DNA of 64,000 bases from Segetibacter sp. GTDB taxonomy: Bacteria > Bacteroidota > Bacteroidia > Chitinophagales > Chitinophagaceae. Shown one piece after another: positions 44,327-53,570 of this stretch (its first letter is position 1; every line of letters starts with the position of its first letter). The stretch spans positions 1 through 64,000 of the forward strand of contig NZ_JAOQAH010000063.1 in assembly GCF_025963695.1 (NCBI RefSeq). Reading direction: 5' to 3'. Below the pieces are notes generated by a model, which was not told the origin of the DNA, made no database searches, and was given only the letters and a program-made list of their open reading frames with translations. A program made the translations under genes and the position numbers.

Positions 44327-47300
44327 CTAATGAACGCCTTCCATCTTTTCCTCTTTCTTTCCTTCCTGACCTCCTATTGTCTCCTGCGCTTCCTCTTCAC
44401 CTAAATGAACAATTGCATCACTATTTCTAACCTTGGCCAGGTAGCTGACATTAGGCAGTGTATGTATCATCTCAAGAGAATAAAACAAACGATCATGGTT
44501 ATCAGCGCGATGCTGATAAACCGCGCTTTTTTTATCATTTACATTACCAAAAACAATGGCATCTGTAGGACAAGCTTGCTGACAGGCACTTTTCACATCA
44601 AACTCCCCATTCTCCCCTGATTTCAAAGGACGGCTTTCCTTTTTAGCTTTTAGCTTACCATCCTGGCAACGTTGTACACAAAATGAGCATTTTTCCATCA
44701 CACCCCGGCTTCGAACCGTAACATCCGGGTTCAACACCATCCTTGTCAAATCATCATTCATCATAGCCGAAGCTTCCGTAATAATTCCTTTCTGGTTATC
44801 AGGAAAACTATCAGCTCCCATATAATCAGACCAGTTAAAACGACGAACTTTATAAGGACAGTTATTTGCACAATACCTCGTGCCAATACAACGGTTGTAA
44901 GCCATCATGTTAATTCCTTCACTGCTATGCATAGTGGCTGCCACTGGGCAAACGTTCTCGCAAGGAGCATTGTCACAGTGCTGGCAAAGCATCGGCTGAA
45001 ATACCACACTTGGATTGTCGAGGCTTCCACTAAAATAGCGGTCAATTCTCAACCACGCCATATCGTGATATCTTGCCACCTCTTCCTTACCAACCACAGC
45101 TACATTATTCTCAGCCATACACGCTACCACGCATGCCTGGCAGCCTGTACAACTATTCAAATCAATGCTCATGCCCCACTTTATTCCGGGCTTAGGAAAT
45201 AAAGGATAAAGTGTAGCATCTCTTTCGAAATTCTGTCCTTCTTTAGGGGCGTAATCTTTATGCAGCTCCTCTCTTCGCTCACTAAACATCTCCGGCTCCT
45301 TCCTTAGGGTTGCTAAAGTTGTTTCTAAAATAACTTCAGTACGGCCCTCATAACTTTGGTGAGTTTGGCTTTGCGCTACTTTATACTGGTAGCCTGCATT
45401 AGAAACTTCCACAGCAGGAATGAAATAATCTCTCGTTACCCCGTTAAATGTTACGAAGGGAAAAGCATTTTTACCAACAGCCCCACCGGCCTTACCAATA
45501 TTTGTATAAGCACTTTCAATTAATGCTTTCCTTTTATCCGCGTCGTCATCTGTTGTGGCAGCATCTGTGCCACGACCATAACCCAAAGCAATACCAACAG
45601 TATTGGGATTGGTACCCGGAACTATTATAATTGGAAGTTCAAGGGTTTTTCCATTTACACTAACTCTCATTACTTCCTTTTCAGGATGTACTTCGTAGTC
45701 GTCGGTCTGGCCATTGTCCTCCAAATCTATTTTAAACAAACTTTTTGCCATTGCCGGGGAAATAACAGCATAATTATCCCATGTAGCTTTAGTTATAGGA
45801 TCAGGTGCTTCATGTAACCAGGGATTGTTGCCCTGCTGACCCGTCCCTAAAGTAACCTTCTGATATAGAACCAGCTCTGTATTTCCACCTTTTTTCGCTG
45901 AGCCAATCGCATTTATTGCACCTCCTACAGCCCCTCCGTTAAACGCCGCTGCACCACCTCTGTTCGCAGCAATTGTTTCAAGACCGGGCACACCAACATT
46001 GCGTGCAGTATCAGGAGAATTAGAAGTTATATTGGTAAGGACCGTGTTTATGCTTGTACCAGCGTTGATAACACCTTCTTGTAACGCTTTATCCCAATTC
46101 GCTTCACTTCCAAGGCGGGCTATCCAGTACTGTCTGTAAAAACCAAGATAGTCGGTGGGCGCGCCGCTCCACTTCAGCAAGCTATCCTGCCATTGACGGG
46201 TTTTAAATAGAGGATTTATCGTAGGCTGAATCAGTGAAATATTACCTGTACGAAGCTCTGCATCACCCCAACTTTCAAGGTAATGATGATCAGGAATAAC
46301 GTATTTGCACAATTGAGAAGTCTCATCCAGCTTCGAGTTAAACGAGACTGAAAACTTAACCTTCTTCAAACCCTGAGCAAATCGGTCACTATTAAAATAA
46401 TTATAAACGGGATTTGCCTCATAAATGATTAATCCGCCTATTGCTCCGGCATTCATGTCATTTACCAATGTATTAATATCTGCATCAACAGCCTGGTGAG
46501 TGTTGTAGGTAGAAGACCAGTTAATCGTCGTACCGTTTGCGCCAATTAATTCATTTATTCCATTAACAACAATTTGCACACTCGGATCATTGCTTCCTGC
46601 CAATACAACAGCCGCGCCCCTGCTTTTTGCTAATGCTGAAGCAGTTTTTTGAATAGCCTGCTGAAGCTTAGGATCTAGTGAAGGTGCAGTTGCAGCGCCA
46701 CCTAAAGCCACATATAATGCGGTGGCAATTGCACCTGAATCAGAAGGCTTGTGATGATATCTTTCATCAGCATTAGCCCCGGTCATACTCATTAAACTTT
46801 CAAACTGGATATGACGACTCATCTCCGGCTTCTTTTTATTTAACTTTCTTCCAAGACTATACTGCTTATTAAATTCAACCGGACTAACCCATGAAGAAAG
46901 GAAATCAGCATTTATACCAACGATAACTTTAGCAGCCGCTAAATTATAAGAAGGTATTGCCCTTCTGCCATAAGTAGCTTCATTCGCCAGTAACATGCCT
47001 GAGTAACTAACGGCATCGTACATAACGTGGCGGCTTCCAGGAAATTTTGCCAAAAACTGCGAAATAACAAGCCTTGTAGTAGGTGAAGTAATAGAGCTCG
47101 TAAGCAATACCAGCGGACGGCCACCCAAGCCAGCAATATCTGCTGCCACCATTTTATCAAACGCATCAAACGTGCTTACTTCCTTGCCATTTGCAAAGGG
47201 TACTCTAAGTCTACTTGTATCGTATAAGTCAAGAACTGAAGCCTGCATTCTTGGAGATGTACCGCCAAGAGTAACAGGAGACAGATCATTACCTTCAATT

Positions 47301-47647
47301 TTTATAGGACGGCCATCTCTAACCTTAGCTATTGCCGGAATCACCTCTCCGTCCTGAACAAATGTTGTAGCATAAAAATTAGCTACACCTGGTATTACAT
47401 CCTCAGGCTTATTTACAAACGGAATTGCCTTTTTTACCGGCATCTCACAGCTGGCAGCAACAGCTGCCGCAGCTGTACTAAATCCTAGAAATTTTAGAAA
47501 ATCTCTCCGTGGAGTTCTTGCATCCAGCACACCTTTATCCTCTTCGACCAAGGGCAAATCTTCCTGGAACTCGTCGTTAGCAGTGGATTGATAAGCGTTA
47601 GACTTATTTAGCTCTCCAAAACTTTGCCAATACCTTTTTTGCTCCAT
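44327..47647 (-). CDS. actB: Alternative complex III subunit ActB, fused molybdopterin-like and iron-sulfur protein
   Basis: 1106 residues. A twin-arginine motif TPRRDFLKFLG (Arg47, Arg48) is followed by a hydrophobic part ending at AASC (Cys67), so Tat export with a possible lipid anchor. The middle is like a molybdopterin oxidoreductase but the family has no molybdenum. The C-terminal 300 residues bind four Fe-S clusters: CTGCQACVVAC, CQHCDNAPCENVCP, CIGTRYCANNCPY, CSFCVQRC and CQQACP. It takes electrons from ActC and passes them to the hemes of ActA. Family length is about 1000-1100. Confidence 0.96.
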   Translation of the reverse strand: MEQKRYWQSFGELNKSNAYQSTANDEFQEDLPLVEEDKGVLDARTPRRDFLKFLGFSTAAAAVAASCEMPVKKAIPFVNKPEDVIPGVANFYATTFVQDGEVIPAIAKVRDGRPIKIEGNDLSPVTLGGTSPRMQASVLDLYDTSRLRVPFANGKEVSTFDAFDKMVAADIAGLGGRPLVLLTSSITSPTTRLVISQFLAKFPGSRHVMYDAVSYSGMLLANEATYGRRAIPSYNLAAAKVIVGINADFLSSWVSPVEFNKQYSLGRKLNKKKPEMSRHIQFESLMSMTGANADERYHHKPSDSGAIATALYVALGGAATAPSLDPKLQQAIQKTASALAKSRGAAVVLAGSNDPSVQIVVNGINELIGANGTTINWSSTYNTHQAVDADINTLVNDMNAGAIGGLIIYEANPVYNYFNSDRFAQGLKKVKFSVSFNSKLDETSQLCKYVIPDHHYLESWGDAELRTGNISLIQPTINPLFKTRQWQDSLLKWSGAPTDYLGFYRQYWIARLGSEANWDKALQEGVINAGTSINTVLTNITSNSPDTARNVGVPGLETIAANRGGAAAFNGGAVGGAINAIGSAKKGGNTELVLYQKVTLGTGQQGNNPWLHEAPDPITKATWDNYAVISPAMAKSLFKIDLEDNGQTDDYEVHPEKEVMRVSVNGKTLELPIIIVPGTNPNTVGIALGYGRGTDAATTDDDADKRKALIESAYTNIGKAGGAVGKNAFPFVTFNGVTRDYFIPAVEVSNAGYQYKVAQSQTHQSYEGRTEVILETTLATLRKEPEMFSERREELHKDYAPKEGQNFERDATLYPLFPKPGIKWGMSIDLNSCTGCQACVVACMAENNVAVVGKEEVARYHDMAWLRIDRYFSGSLDNPSVVFQPMLCQHCDNAPCENVCPVAATMHSSEGINMMAYNRCIGTRYCANNCPYKVRRFNWSDYMGADSFPDNQKGIITEASAMMNDDLTRMVLNPDVTVRSRGVMEKCSFCVQRCQDGKLKAKKESRPLKSGENGEFDVKSACQQACPTDAIVFGNVNDKKSAVYQHRADNHDRLFYSLEMIHTLPNVSYLAKVRNSDAIVHLGEEEAQETIGGQEGKKEEKMEGVH

Positions 47648-47669
47648 AATATACTAGTTGACGTTGACA

Positions 47670-47683
47670 GTGACAGTTGTCAC
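47670..47683. promoter_or_regulatory. Dyad upstream of the actB start codon
   Basis: GTGACA-GT-TGTCAC lies 23 bp before the actB ATG, next to a tandem GTTGAC. It may be an operator or an mRNA element between actA and actB. Function unknown. Confidence 0.3.
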
Positions 47684-47743
47684 CAGCAGCCTTTCTATTG
47701 TTATTTTAAACTTAATTCTATTATTCTAACTTTTTCAGACAAA

Positions 47744-49009
47744 TCAATAATGACATTTCTGACACTCCGTTCCACCAATTTTTTCTACGGTAATTCCTTT
47801 TGTGCTATCAATCTTACCGTTCTTCAAATCGTCATGAAACTTCTGATAGATGCTATAAAAACCGTTGTCTTTAAACTGTACCTGGGTAGTACGGTGACAA
47901 TTGATACACCATCCCATACTTAATTCAGCAGCTTGATATGCAACACCCATTTCTTGAACTTCACCATGGCAAGTCTGGCACTGAACCTTGCCCGCTTTAA
48001 CGTGTTGGGAGTGGTTAAAATAAACATGATCAGGCAGGCTGTGAACCTTGTTCCATTCAACTGGCTTTGCTTTATTAGGATCCCAAACCTTGGAAACACT
48101 AGGATCAAAGCCGGCGTATTCATACAATTTTTTTATTTCAGCGGTACCGTCGACCTCTGTTCCATCCTCTTTATAAATCTTATCCTTACCCGTGTATTCA
48201 TTAATAGCCATGTGGCAATTCATACAAATATTTACAGAAGGGATATTAGCATGCTTACTATCCTGGGCTCCACCATGGCAATACAAACAACTAATCTGGT
48301 TAGTACCCGCGTGTACTTTATGAGAATAGTATATAGGCTGGCTAGGCTGGTAGTTCTTTGTACGCCCTAACCCTATCGCACCTTTTACTGTTAAGTAACC
48401 TCCAACACAGAACAATAGAATTGCGATAACTGCTATATAAACTTTATTTCTCCAAAAAGGTACGGGCTCTAAAGCGGGCTGTCCCTCTTTCTCATCTGAT
48501 AGTTTTTTCAGGTTGCTATTAACCTGTAACAAGATTAAAACTACTACCGCGAGTACAAGTGTAAGAATACCATATAACAAAGAATTATCCTCTCCTGATG
48601 TTGCAGTTGCACCTTGGCCATCCGTTGTAGGGGCAGCAGCTTTCGGATCAGGAACAGACTTTATATATGCAAGGATTGCATCAATTTCAGGATCTGTAAG
48701 GTTTGGAAACAAGTTCATCGGGGTTTTGTTGTATTTTAAATACAACTCATTAGCATACTTATCCCCTGTCTTTAAAAGAGCTTGGTTATTTCGTATCCAG
48801 GCATACAACCTTTTTTTGTCTCCCCAACGCTCTTCCACTCCCGCTAAAGCAGGGCCGGTCAACTCCTTATAAGGGGCATGACAAGCTGCACAATTTGCAG
48901 AAAATAAAGCCTGGCCATTGGCTTGCGCAAAAATTTTATTACTAAATAAACAAGAAATGATAAATACTAAACTTACTAATGCTTTTACTGCTCGTCTAAG
49001 CTGAATCAT
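47744..49009 (-). CDS. actA: Alternative complex III subunit ActA, six-heme cytochrome c
   Basis: 421 residues from the ATG at 49009 (MIQLRRAVKALVSLVFIISC), which gives a proper signal or anchor; the frame above it overlaps the promoter. Six CXXCH sites are seen at about residues 40, 241, 262, 344, 368 and 416. The first belongs to a class I cytochrome c domain with Met98 as probable ligand (PMNLFPNL). Two membrane helices (about 146-162 and 190-212) separate it from a five-heme C-terminal domain. The latter is the standard ActA; the N-terminal domain is an extra carrier. First gene of the respiratory operon. Confidence 0.93.
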   Translation of the reverse strand: MIQLRRAVKALVSLVFIISCLFSNKIFAQANGQALFSANCAACHAPYKELTGPALAGVEERWGDKKRLYAWIRNNQALLKTGDKYANELYLKYNKTPMNLFPNLTDPEIDAILAYIKSVPDPKAAAPTTDGQGATATSGEDNSLLYGILTLVLAVVVLILLQVNSNLKKLSDEKEGQPALEPVPFWRNKVYIAVIAILLFCVGGYLTVKGAIGLGRTKNYQPSQPIYYSHKVHAGTNQISCLYCHGGAQDSKHANIPSVNICMNCHMAINEYTGKDKIYKEDGTEVDGTAEIKKLYEYAGFDPSVSKVWDPNKAKPVEWNKVHSLPDHVYFNHSQHVKAGKVQCQTCHGEVQEMGVAYQAAELSMGWCINCHRTTQVQFKDNGFYSIYQKFHDDLKNGKIDSTKGITVEKIGGTECQKCHY

Positions 49010-49058
49010 ATACACAAAAAGTTGTGCTTTGATGTGGAAAAATCTCCGGGAACGGGTG

Positions 49059-49091
49059 CAAAAATAGGTTACGATCTTCACATATTATCAA
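49059..49091 (-). promoter_or_regulatory. Promoter of the alternative complex III operon
   Basis: On the minus strand TTG (49089-49091), a 22-bp spacer and TATTTTTG followed by CA (49059-49066) match the Bacteroidota sigma consensus TTG / TAnnTTTG. Transcription should start near 49052, leaving a leader of about 43 nt before the actA ATG. Confidence 0.65.
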
Positions 49092-49249
49092 CATAGTAAA
49101 AAAAATTTTTTCTAGTGTTCATGCGGGTTTCAAAGGATTTCTAAAAAAAATAAATTTTGATTGTCATTGAATTGTAAGCAAAATCGGTTCTAATTATTAA
49201 AGATTTTAAGCTCTTTTTCTTGCTCGAAAAATTGGGTGATATTTACATA

Positions 49250-49858
49250 ATGTCGACAGATATTTTACACGAACAAAAGAATCGTTCCCTATTGCAAATA
49301 GCCATATTTGCGTCAGGTGCAGGAAGCAATGCGAAAAAGATTATTGAATATTTTCGTGGTAGTAAAGAGGCATCAATTAACCTGATTGTTTGTAACAGAC
49401 AGGGTGCAGGCGTTATTCAAATTGCAGCAGATTCCCAAATCCCTGTTTTGATAATTGAGAAAGAGCGTTTTTTCAATGGCGATAGTTATTTGCAAGAATT
49501 GCAACATTCATCAATTAACTTTATAGTACTCGCGGGTTTCCTTTGGAAGATACCCGAAACGCTTATTCAAAATTTTAGAAACAAAATCATTAATATCCAC
49601 CCGGCATTATTACCAAAGTATGGCGGTAAAGGGATGTATGGATCAAAAGTGCATGACGCTATTATTGCTGCCGGTGAAACTGAAAGCGGCATCACTATTC
49701 ATTATGTTGATGAACATTATGATAATGGTGATATCATCTTCCAGGCGAAATGTAACATTGAACCCAATGATACTGCTGAAACCTTAGCAGAAAAAATTCA
49801 TCAACTTGAACATGAGAATTTTGCGAGAGTAATAGAGGAATGTGTAAGCAAAATATAG
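49250..49858 (+). CDS. purN: Phosphoribosylglycinamide formyltransferase
   Basis: 202 residues from the ATG at 49250 (MSTDILHEQ); the frame above starts with TTG and adds ten atypical codons. IAIFASGAGSNAKKIIEYF is the phosphate loop, INIHPALLPKYGGKGMYG holds the catalytic Asn and His, and HYVDEHYDNGDIIFQ holds the catalytic Asp. It formylates GAR with 10-formyltetrahydrofolate in purine synthesis. Divergent from the act operon. Confidence 0.95.
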   Translation: MSTDILHEQKNRSLLQIAIFASGAGSNAKKIIEYFRGSKEASINLIVCNRQGAGVIQIAADSQIPVLIIEKERFFNGDSYLQELQHSSINFIVLAGFLWKIPETLIQNFRNKIINIHPALLPKYGGKGMYGSKVHDAIIAAGETESGITIHYVDEHYDNGDIIFQAKCNIEPNDTAETLAEKIHQLEHENFARVIEECVSKI

Positions 49859-49910
49859 CATGAGCACATTGACAAGGGAAGCTGAAAGTTGTGATAGTAA
49901 GTTAGCAGAA

Positions 49911-50381
49911 TTACAACTCCTTCTCCATATATATCGCACCAGCTAGAGGATTTTCATAGTAAGCTGAAGTATTTACAAACCCATATTTGGTATATAGTTT
50001 CAAAGCTGGCTGCAATCTTTCTAGTGTGTCAAGAACCATTTTTCTGTAACCTTTTTTTGCGGCCTCGTTTAGAACACCTTTTACCAATTCGTCTCCCACT
50101 CCCTGGCGCCGAATTTGATCACGAACGTATAAACGTTTCATTTCACAAACTCCTTCTTCGGGTAAAGGTTGAAGTGCAATACAACCAACAGGTTCGTTAT
50201 GTAAGTACGCTAACAGCAAGCAGCCTTTAGGCTCACCGTATTTTTTTAAAGGATTCTCTAATTCCTCATCAAAGCTTTGAAAGCATAAATTTTCATTGAG
50301 GCTTTTTGAGTACTCTTTGAATAATTCCCTTACAATATTTAGTTCGTTGGTGTCAGAAATTATTTTTCGAATATGCAGCAT
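49911..50381 (-). CDS. GNAT family N-acetyltransferase
   Basis: 156 residues. The acetyl-CoA loop RDQIRRQGVGDELVKGVL follows the beta4 strand CEMKRLYVRD; the end KLYTKYGFVNTSAYYENP is the usual GNAT close. Substrate unknown. The gene ends toward purN and begins 24 bp after the TIGR04282 gene, so it may be co-transcribed with it. Confidence 0.88.
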   Translation of the reverse strand: MLHIRKIISDTNELNIVRELFKEYSKSLNENLCFQSFDEELENPLKKYGEPKGCLLLAYLHNEPVGCIALQPLPEEGVCEMKRLYVRDQIRRQGVGDELVKGVLNEAAKKGYRKMVLDTLERLQPALKLYTKYGFVNTSAYYENPLAGAIYMEKEL

Positions 50382-50405
50382 TTAATATTCGTTTCTTTAG
50401 AAAGA

Positions 50406-51026
50406 TTATTGGCCGGAGGTGTCCTCTTTCAACCAAGTTAAGATGTTTGTTTGAAGCAAGTCGTCTATCGTATCAATATCATTTAAAACTGCAAGTTCTG
50501 CATATGATAATCCGGCTTCCTTAATTGAAGCCATTGTATCATCTAACACGCTTGATGTTCCCCATTGTTTCTGAGCCAGTAAATCTTCATTCAGCTGTTT
50601 TACTCCCAACAAATAATATCCTCCATCTGATGCAGGTCCGATTACTACATCATCTATCTGCAGTTTTTTAAAAGCTTCAACTAAAATTTCGGTTTGCAGC
50701 TCGTAACAATCGCTTCCGATAATACAAACTTTTTTACAGCCTAAATCAAATACCTTTTTAAAAGCATTTATCATTCTCTCCCCAAGGTTTTCACCTTCCT
50801 GTACAAATTTTGTAAAAAGGTCATCATCGAAAATATCGTTAATGTGTACATACGATGAATAAAAAACAAAGTGACTGCAATTACACGAAATGGCTACGTC
50901 TCTTGTATGCCGTAAGAGGAACTTATAAATGTCAAGGGTTTTATCATCGCCAAGGTCTTTGGCAAGACGACTTTTCACTTTCCCTTTTTCTGTGTTGCGA
51001 ACAAATATGATTAGTGCGTTTTCCAT
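50406..51026 (-). CDS. TIGR04282 (DUF2064) family glycosyltransferase, arsenosugar-associated
   Basis: 206 residues. ALIIFVRNTEKGKVKSRLAKDLGDD, CIIGSDCYELQTEILVEAF and VIGPASDGGYYLLGV are the CofC-like nucleotidyl/glycosyl transferase signatures of TIGR04282. The family is found with radical SAM ArsS and ArsM genes in arsenosugar clusters. Here it lies near the peroxidase-like protein and the nucleoside phosphorylase that also occur in such clusters, but not arsM or arsS. Confidence 0.85.
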   Translation of the reverse strand: MENALIIFVRNTEKGKVKSRLAKDLGDDKTLDIYKFLLRHTRDVAISCNCSHFVFYSSYVHINDIFDDDLFTKFVQEGENLGERMINAFKKVFDLGCKKVCIIGSDCYELQTEILVEAFKKLQIDDVVIGPASDGGYYLLGVKQLNEDLLAQKQWGTSSVLDDTMASIKEAGLSYAELAVLNDIDTIDDLLQTNILTWLKEDTSGQ

Positions 51027-51151
51027 TCGAATATTTTTACCGAACCGCTAAGACACGAAGGAAATAAGGTGCACAAAGAAATGAAATACGGTGTGTCTGT
51101 GAGGACCGTTTCTTTAGCCGGATTGTTTAATTGATCAATAGTACTCTAAAA

Positions 51152-51171
51152 GTACAAAGGTGCGACGCAAC
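51152..51171 (-). repeat. Dispersed 20-bp element, copy 12 (subfamily B)
   Basis: Minus strand: GTTGCGTCGCACCTTTGTAC followed by TTTTAGAGT. It lies between the peroxidase-like gene and the TIGR04282 gene, reading the same way. Confidence 0.88.
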
Positions 51172-51229
51172 GGCAGAAATAACAATGAACAAATGTTGGC
51201 CACCAACTCTTCTTTGCCGTTATTTTAAA

Positions 51230-51565
51230 TCACATCGCAATCTCCTTTACCTTATTCATCATTTGTACACCATGAACCAATGAAGCGCCTCCGCGAATGG
51301 CTGCAGCTACATGTACCGCTTCCATCATTTGCTCTTGACTATAGCCTTTTTCATAAGCGTCGCTACTGTACGCATCTATACAATACGGACATTGAACTGC
51401 ATGTGCTACCGCCAGTGCAATTAGAGATTTTTCTTTAGCAGTCAACGCACTGTCTTTAAAAACCTCACCATACCATCCGAAAAATTTATCACCCATCGTT
51501 TTCTGGTATTCGGTAATATTTCCAAATTTCGAAAGGTCTGTAGCGTCGTAATACGAATTTGCCAT
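51230..51565 (-). CDS. Arsenosugar biosynthesis-associated peroxidase-like protein (CMD/AhpD fold)
   Basis: 111 residues from the ATG at 51565 (MANSYYDATDLSKFG). The frame is open much further up but that part overlaps the divergent nucleoside phosphorylase gene. The active-site CPYCIDAYSSDAYEKG holds a CXXC pair as in AhpD, and AVHVAAAIRGGASLVHGVQMMNKV is highly typical of the arsenosugar-cluster group. It is probably a thiol peroxidase or disulfide reductase; its part in arsenic metabolism is not known. Confidence 0.87.
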   Translation of the reverse strand: MANSYYDATDLSKFGNITEYQKTMGDKFFGWYGEVFKDSALTAKEKSLIALAVAHAVQCPYCIDAYSSDAYEKGYSQEQMMEAVHVAAAIRGGASLVHGVQMMNKVKEIAM

Positions 51566-51671
51566 AATTGTGTATTTGGATGAAACTATCGCTTTTTTTA
51601 GATGTTTAGTAGTGAGTATAAACATACCGGAAAATATTTTGTTTAGTTTGCCATCCAAAAAATAAAACCTG

Positions 51672-52496
51672 ATGATCGAGTACCTGCAGCAGATAAAAGA
51701 AACAGCAACTTTTTTGATTGAAAGTGGTTTTAAAGAGCCGGTTGTTGGAATTGTGTTGGGAACAGGGTTGTCTGAACTGGTGAACCACATTGAAATTAAG
51801 GAAAGCCTTGCTTATGAAGCCATTCCAAATTTCCCTTTGTCAACAGTCGAGTTTCATAAAGGCAACCTGGTATATGGAAAAATTAACGGGGTAGCAGTTG
51901 TGGCGATGCAGGGAAGGTTTCACTACTATGAAGGTTATTCGATGCAACAAATCACTTTTCCAATAAGGGTGATGAAGGCAATTGGAGTTAAACATTTATT
52001 ACTAAGTAATGCCGCGGGCGGAATTAATACTAATTTTAAAAAAGGCCACCTGGTTTTGCTAGACGATCACATTAACCTGCAACCAGAGAACCCATTAAGG
52101 GGATTGAATTTGCCCGAGTTCGGCAATAGATTTCCGGATATGAGCCAGCCATACAATAAGAACTTAAATAACTTAATACTACAAAAAGCACGGGAGAAAA
52201 ATTTATTTATACACGAAGGGACTTATGCCTCTGTAGTTGGGCCTAACCTGGAAACGCGGGCAGAATATCGTTACATACGATCTATAGGCGCTGACCTGGT
52301 GGGCATGAGTACGGTACCCGAAGTAATTGTTGCCAACCAGCTTCAGCTTCCATGTGCATGTGTATCTGTAATTACTGATGAATGCGACCCTGATAATTTG
52401 AAGCCGGTTGATATAAGGGAAATAATTGCTGTTGCAGGAAAAGCGGACAAAAAGTTGAGTGAGTTGTTTGCTGCTGTCATAGCAGAATTAAGTTAA
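51672..52496 (+). CDS. punA: Purine nucleoside phosphorylase
   Basis: 274 residues, trimeric PNP size. IVLGTGLSELVNHIE (phosphate loop), MQGRFHYYEGYSM, LLLSNAAGGIN, VVGPNLETRAEYRYIRSIGADLVGMSTVPE and ITDECDPDNL are class signatures. It splits purine nucleosides with phosphate to give base and ribose 1-phosphate. PNP genes also occur in arsenosugar clusters, where they may remove adenine from adenosyl-arsenic intermediates; here it is divergent from the peroxidase-like gene. Ordinary salvage is equally possible. Confidence 0.93.
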   Translation: MIEYLQQIKETATFLIESGFKEPVVGIVLGTGLSELVNHIEIKESLAYEAIPNFPLSTVEFHKGNLVYGKINGVAVVAMQGRFHYYEGYSMQQITFPIRVMKAIGVKHLLLSNAAGGINTNFKKGHLVLLDDHINLQPENPLRGLNLPEFGNRFPDMSQPYNKNLNNLILQKAREKNLFIHEGTYASVVGPNLETRAEYRYIRSIGADLVGMSTVPEVIVANQLQLPCACVSVITDECDPDNLKPVDIREIIAVAGKADKKLSELFAAVIAELS

Positions 52497-52501
52497 CAGC
52501 C

Positions 52502-52532
52502 AAAAAAAGCCATCCCTATAAAGAGACGGCTT
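52502..52532 (-). terminator. Terminator of recA
   Basis: AAGCC (52507-52511) and GGCTT (52528-52532) form the stem base, with inner TC/GA pairs. On the minus strand it ends in a run of seven T. It lies between convergent punA and recA. Confidence 0.7.
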
Positions 52533-52565
52533 ATATACCTTATTAATCGCCAAGAAGTACAAGGT

Positions 52566-53570
52566 TTATGCAACCACTTGTGCTTCAGCTATTTTAGCCC
52601 TTATTTTAGCTTCCAGTTCGGTAGCCAGTTCAGGATTGTCTGTTATCAATTGTTTTACTGTGTCGCGGCCTTGTCCAAGTTTATTACCATCATAACTAAA
52701 CCAGCTTCCGCTTTTTTGTATAATACCAAGCTCTACACCCATGTCTATTATTTCGCCCATTTTGCTGATGCCTTCTCCAAAGATGATGTCAAACTCAGCA
52801 GAACGAAAGGGAGGCGCAACTTTGTTCTTAACGACTTTCACTTTCACATGGTTACCAATTGCCTCATCTCCATCCTTCAATTGAGCGCTTCGACGGATGT
52901 CTAAACGAACAGATGCATAAAACTTTAAAGCATTACCACCGGTTGTAGTTTCAGGATTGCCGAACATTACCCCAATCTTTTCACGCAACTGGTTGATGAA
53001 AATACAAATTGTGTTTGTTTTATTAATAGTACCTGTTAATTTTCTTAAAGCCTGGCTCATTAATCGGGCATGCAGCCCCATTTTACTATCTCCCATTTCA
53101 CCTTCCAATTCACTCTTTGGCACCAATGCTGCAACGGAGTCAATTACCACTACATCAAGTGCACCTGATAAAATTAAACGATCAGCAATCTCCAAAGCCT
53201 GTTCTCCATAATCAGGTTGCGAGATTAAAAGATTATCTACATCAACACCTAGTTTTTGCGCATAAGCACTGTCAAAAGCGTGTTCCGCATCTATTATCGC
53301 GCACATTCCACCCTTCTTTTGAGCCTCTGCAATTACATGAATAGCTATAGTTGTTTTACCGCTGCTCTCTGGCCCGTATATCTCTACTATTCTTCCTTTA
53401 GGTAAACCGCCGATTCCGAGTGCTACATCCAGTCCTATTGATCCTGTAGAAATCACTTCATGAGGCTCGTTAGGCCTCTCATTCATCATCATTACACTAC
53501 CCTTCCCATAATCTTTATCAATCTTGTCCATTGTCAGCTTCAGGGCCTTCAACTTATCCGAATTACTCAT
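52566..53570 (-). CDS. recA: Recombinase RecA
   Basis: 334 residues. Walker A GPESSGKT at residues 66-73, [18 protein letters not shown], the Walker B strand [13 protein letters not shown], loop L1/L2 region and [29 protein letters not shown] are textbook RecA. It forms filaments on single-stranded DNA for recombination and SOS. The C-terminus ends in a short basic/neutral tail ([13 protein letters not shown]) and not in the acidic tail of the E. coli protein. I did not find a LexA box in its leader. Confidence 0.97.
   Translation of the reverse strand: MSNSDKLKALKLTMDKIDKDYGKGSVMMMNERPNEPHEVISTGSIGLDVALGIGGLPKGRIVEIYGPESSGKTTIAIHVIAEAQKKGGMCAIIDAEHAFDSAYAQKLGVDVDNLLISQPDYGEQALEIADRLILSGALDVVVIDSVAALVPKSELEGEMGDSKMGLHARLMSQALRKLTGTINKTNTICIFINQLREKIGVMFGNPETTTGGNALKFYASVRLDIRRSAQLKDGDEAIGNHVKVKVVKNKVAPPFRSAEFDIIFGEGISKMGEIIDMGVELGIIQKSGSWFSYDGNKLGQGRDTVKQLITDNPELATELEAKIRAKIAEAQVVA

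Noticed and set aside
47933..48370. 145-codon plus-strand frame inside actA
   Set aside because: Antisense to a multiheme cytochrome with all heme motifs intact; no recognisable protein features.
51566..51790. Upstream extension of the peroxidase-like protein
   Set aside because: It overlaps the divergent nucleoside phosphorylase gene and is not family-like; the ATG at 51565 is.
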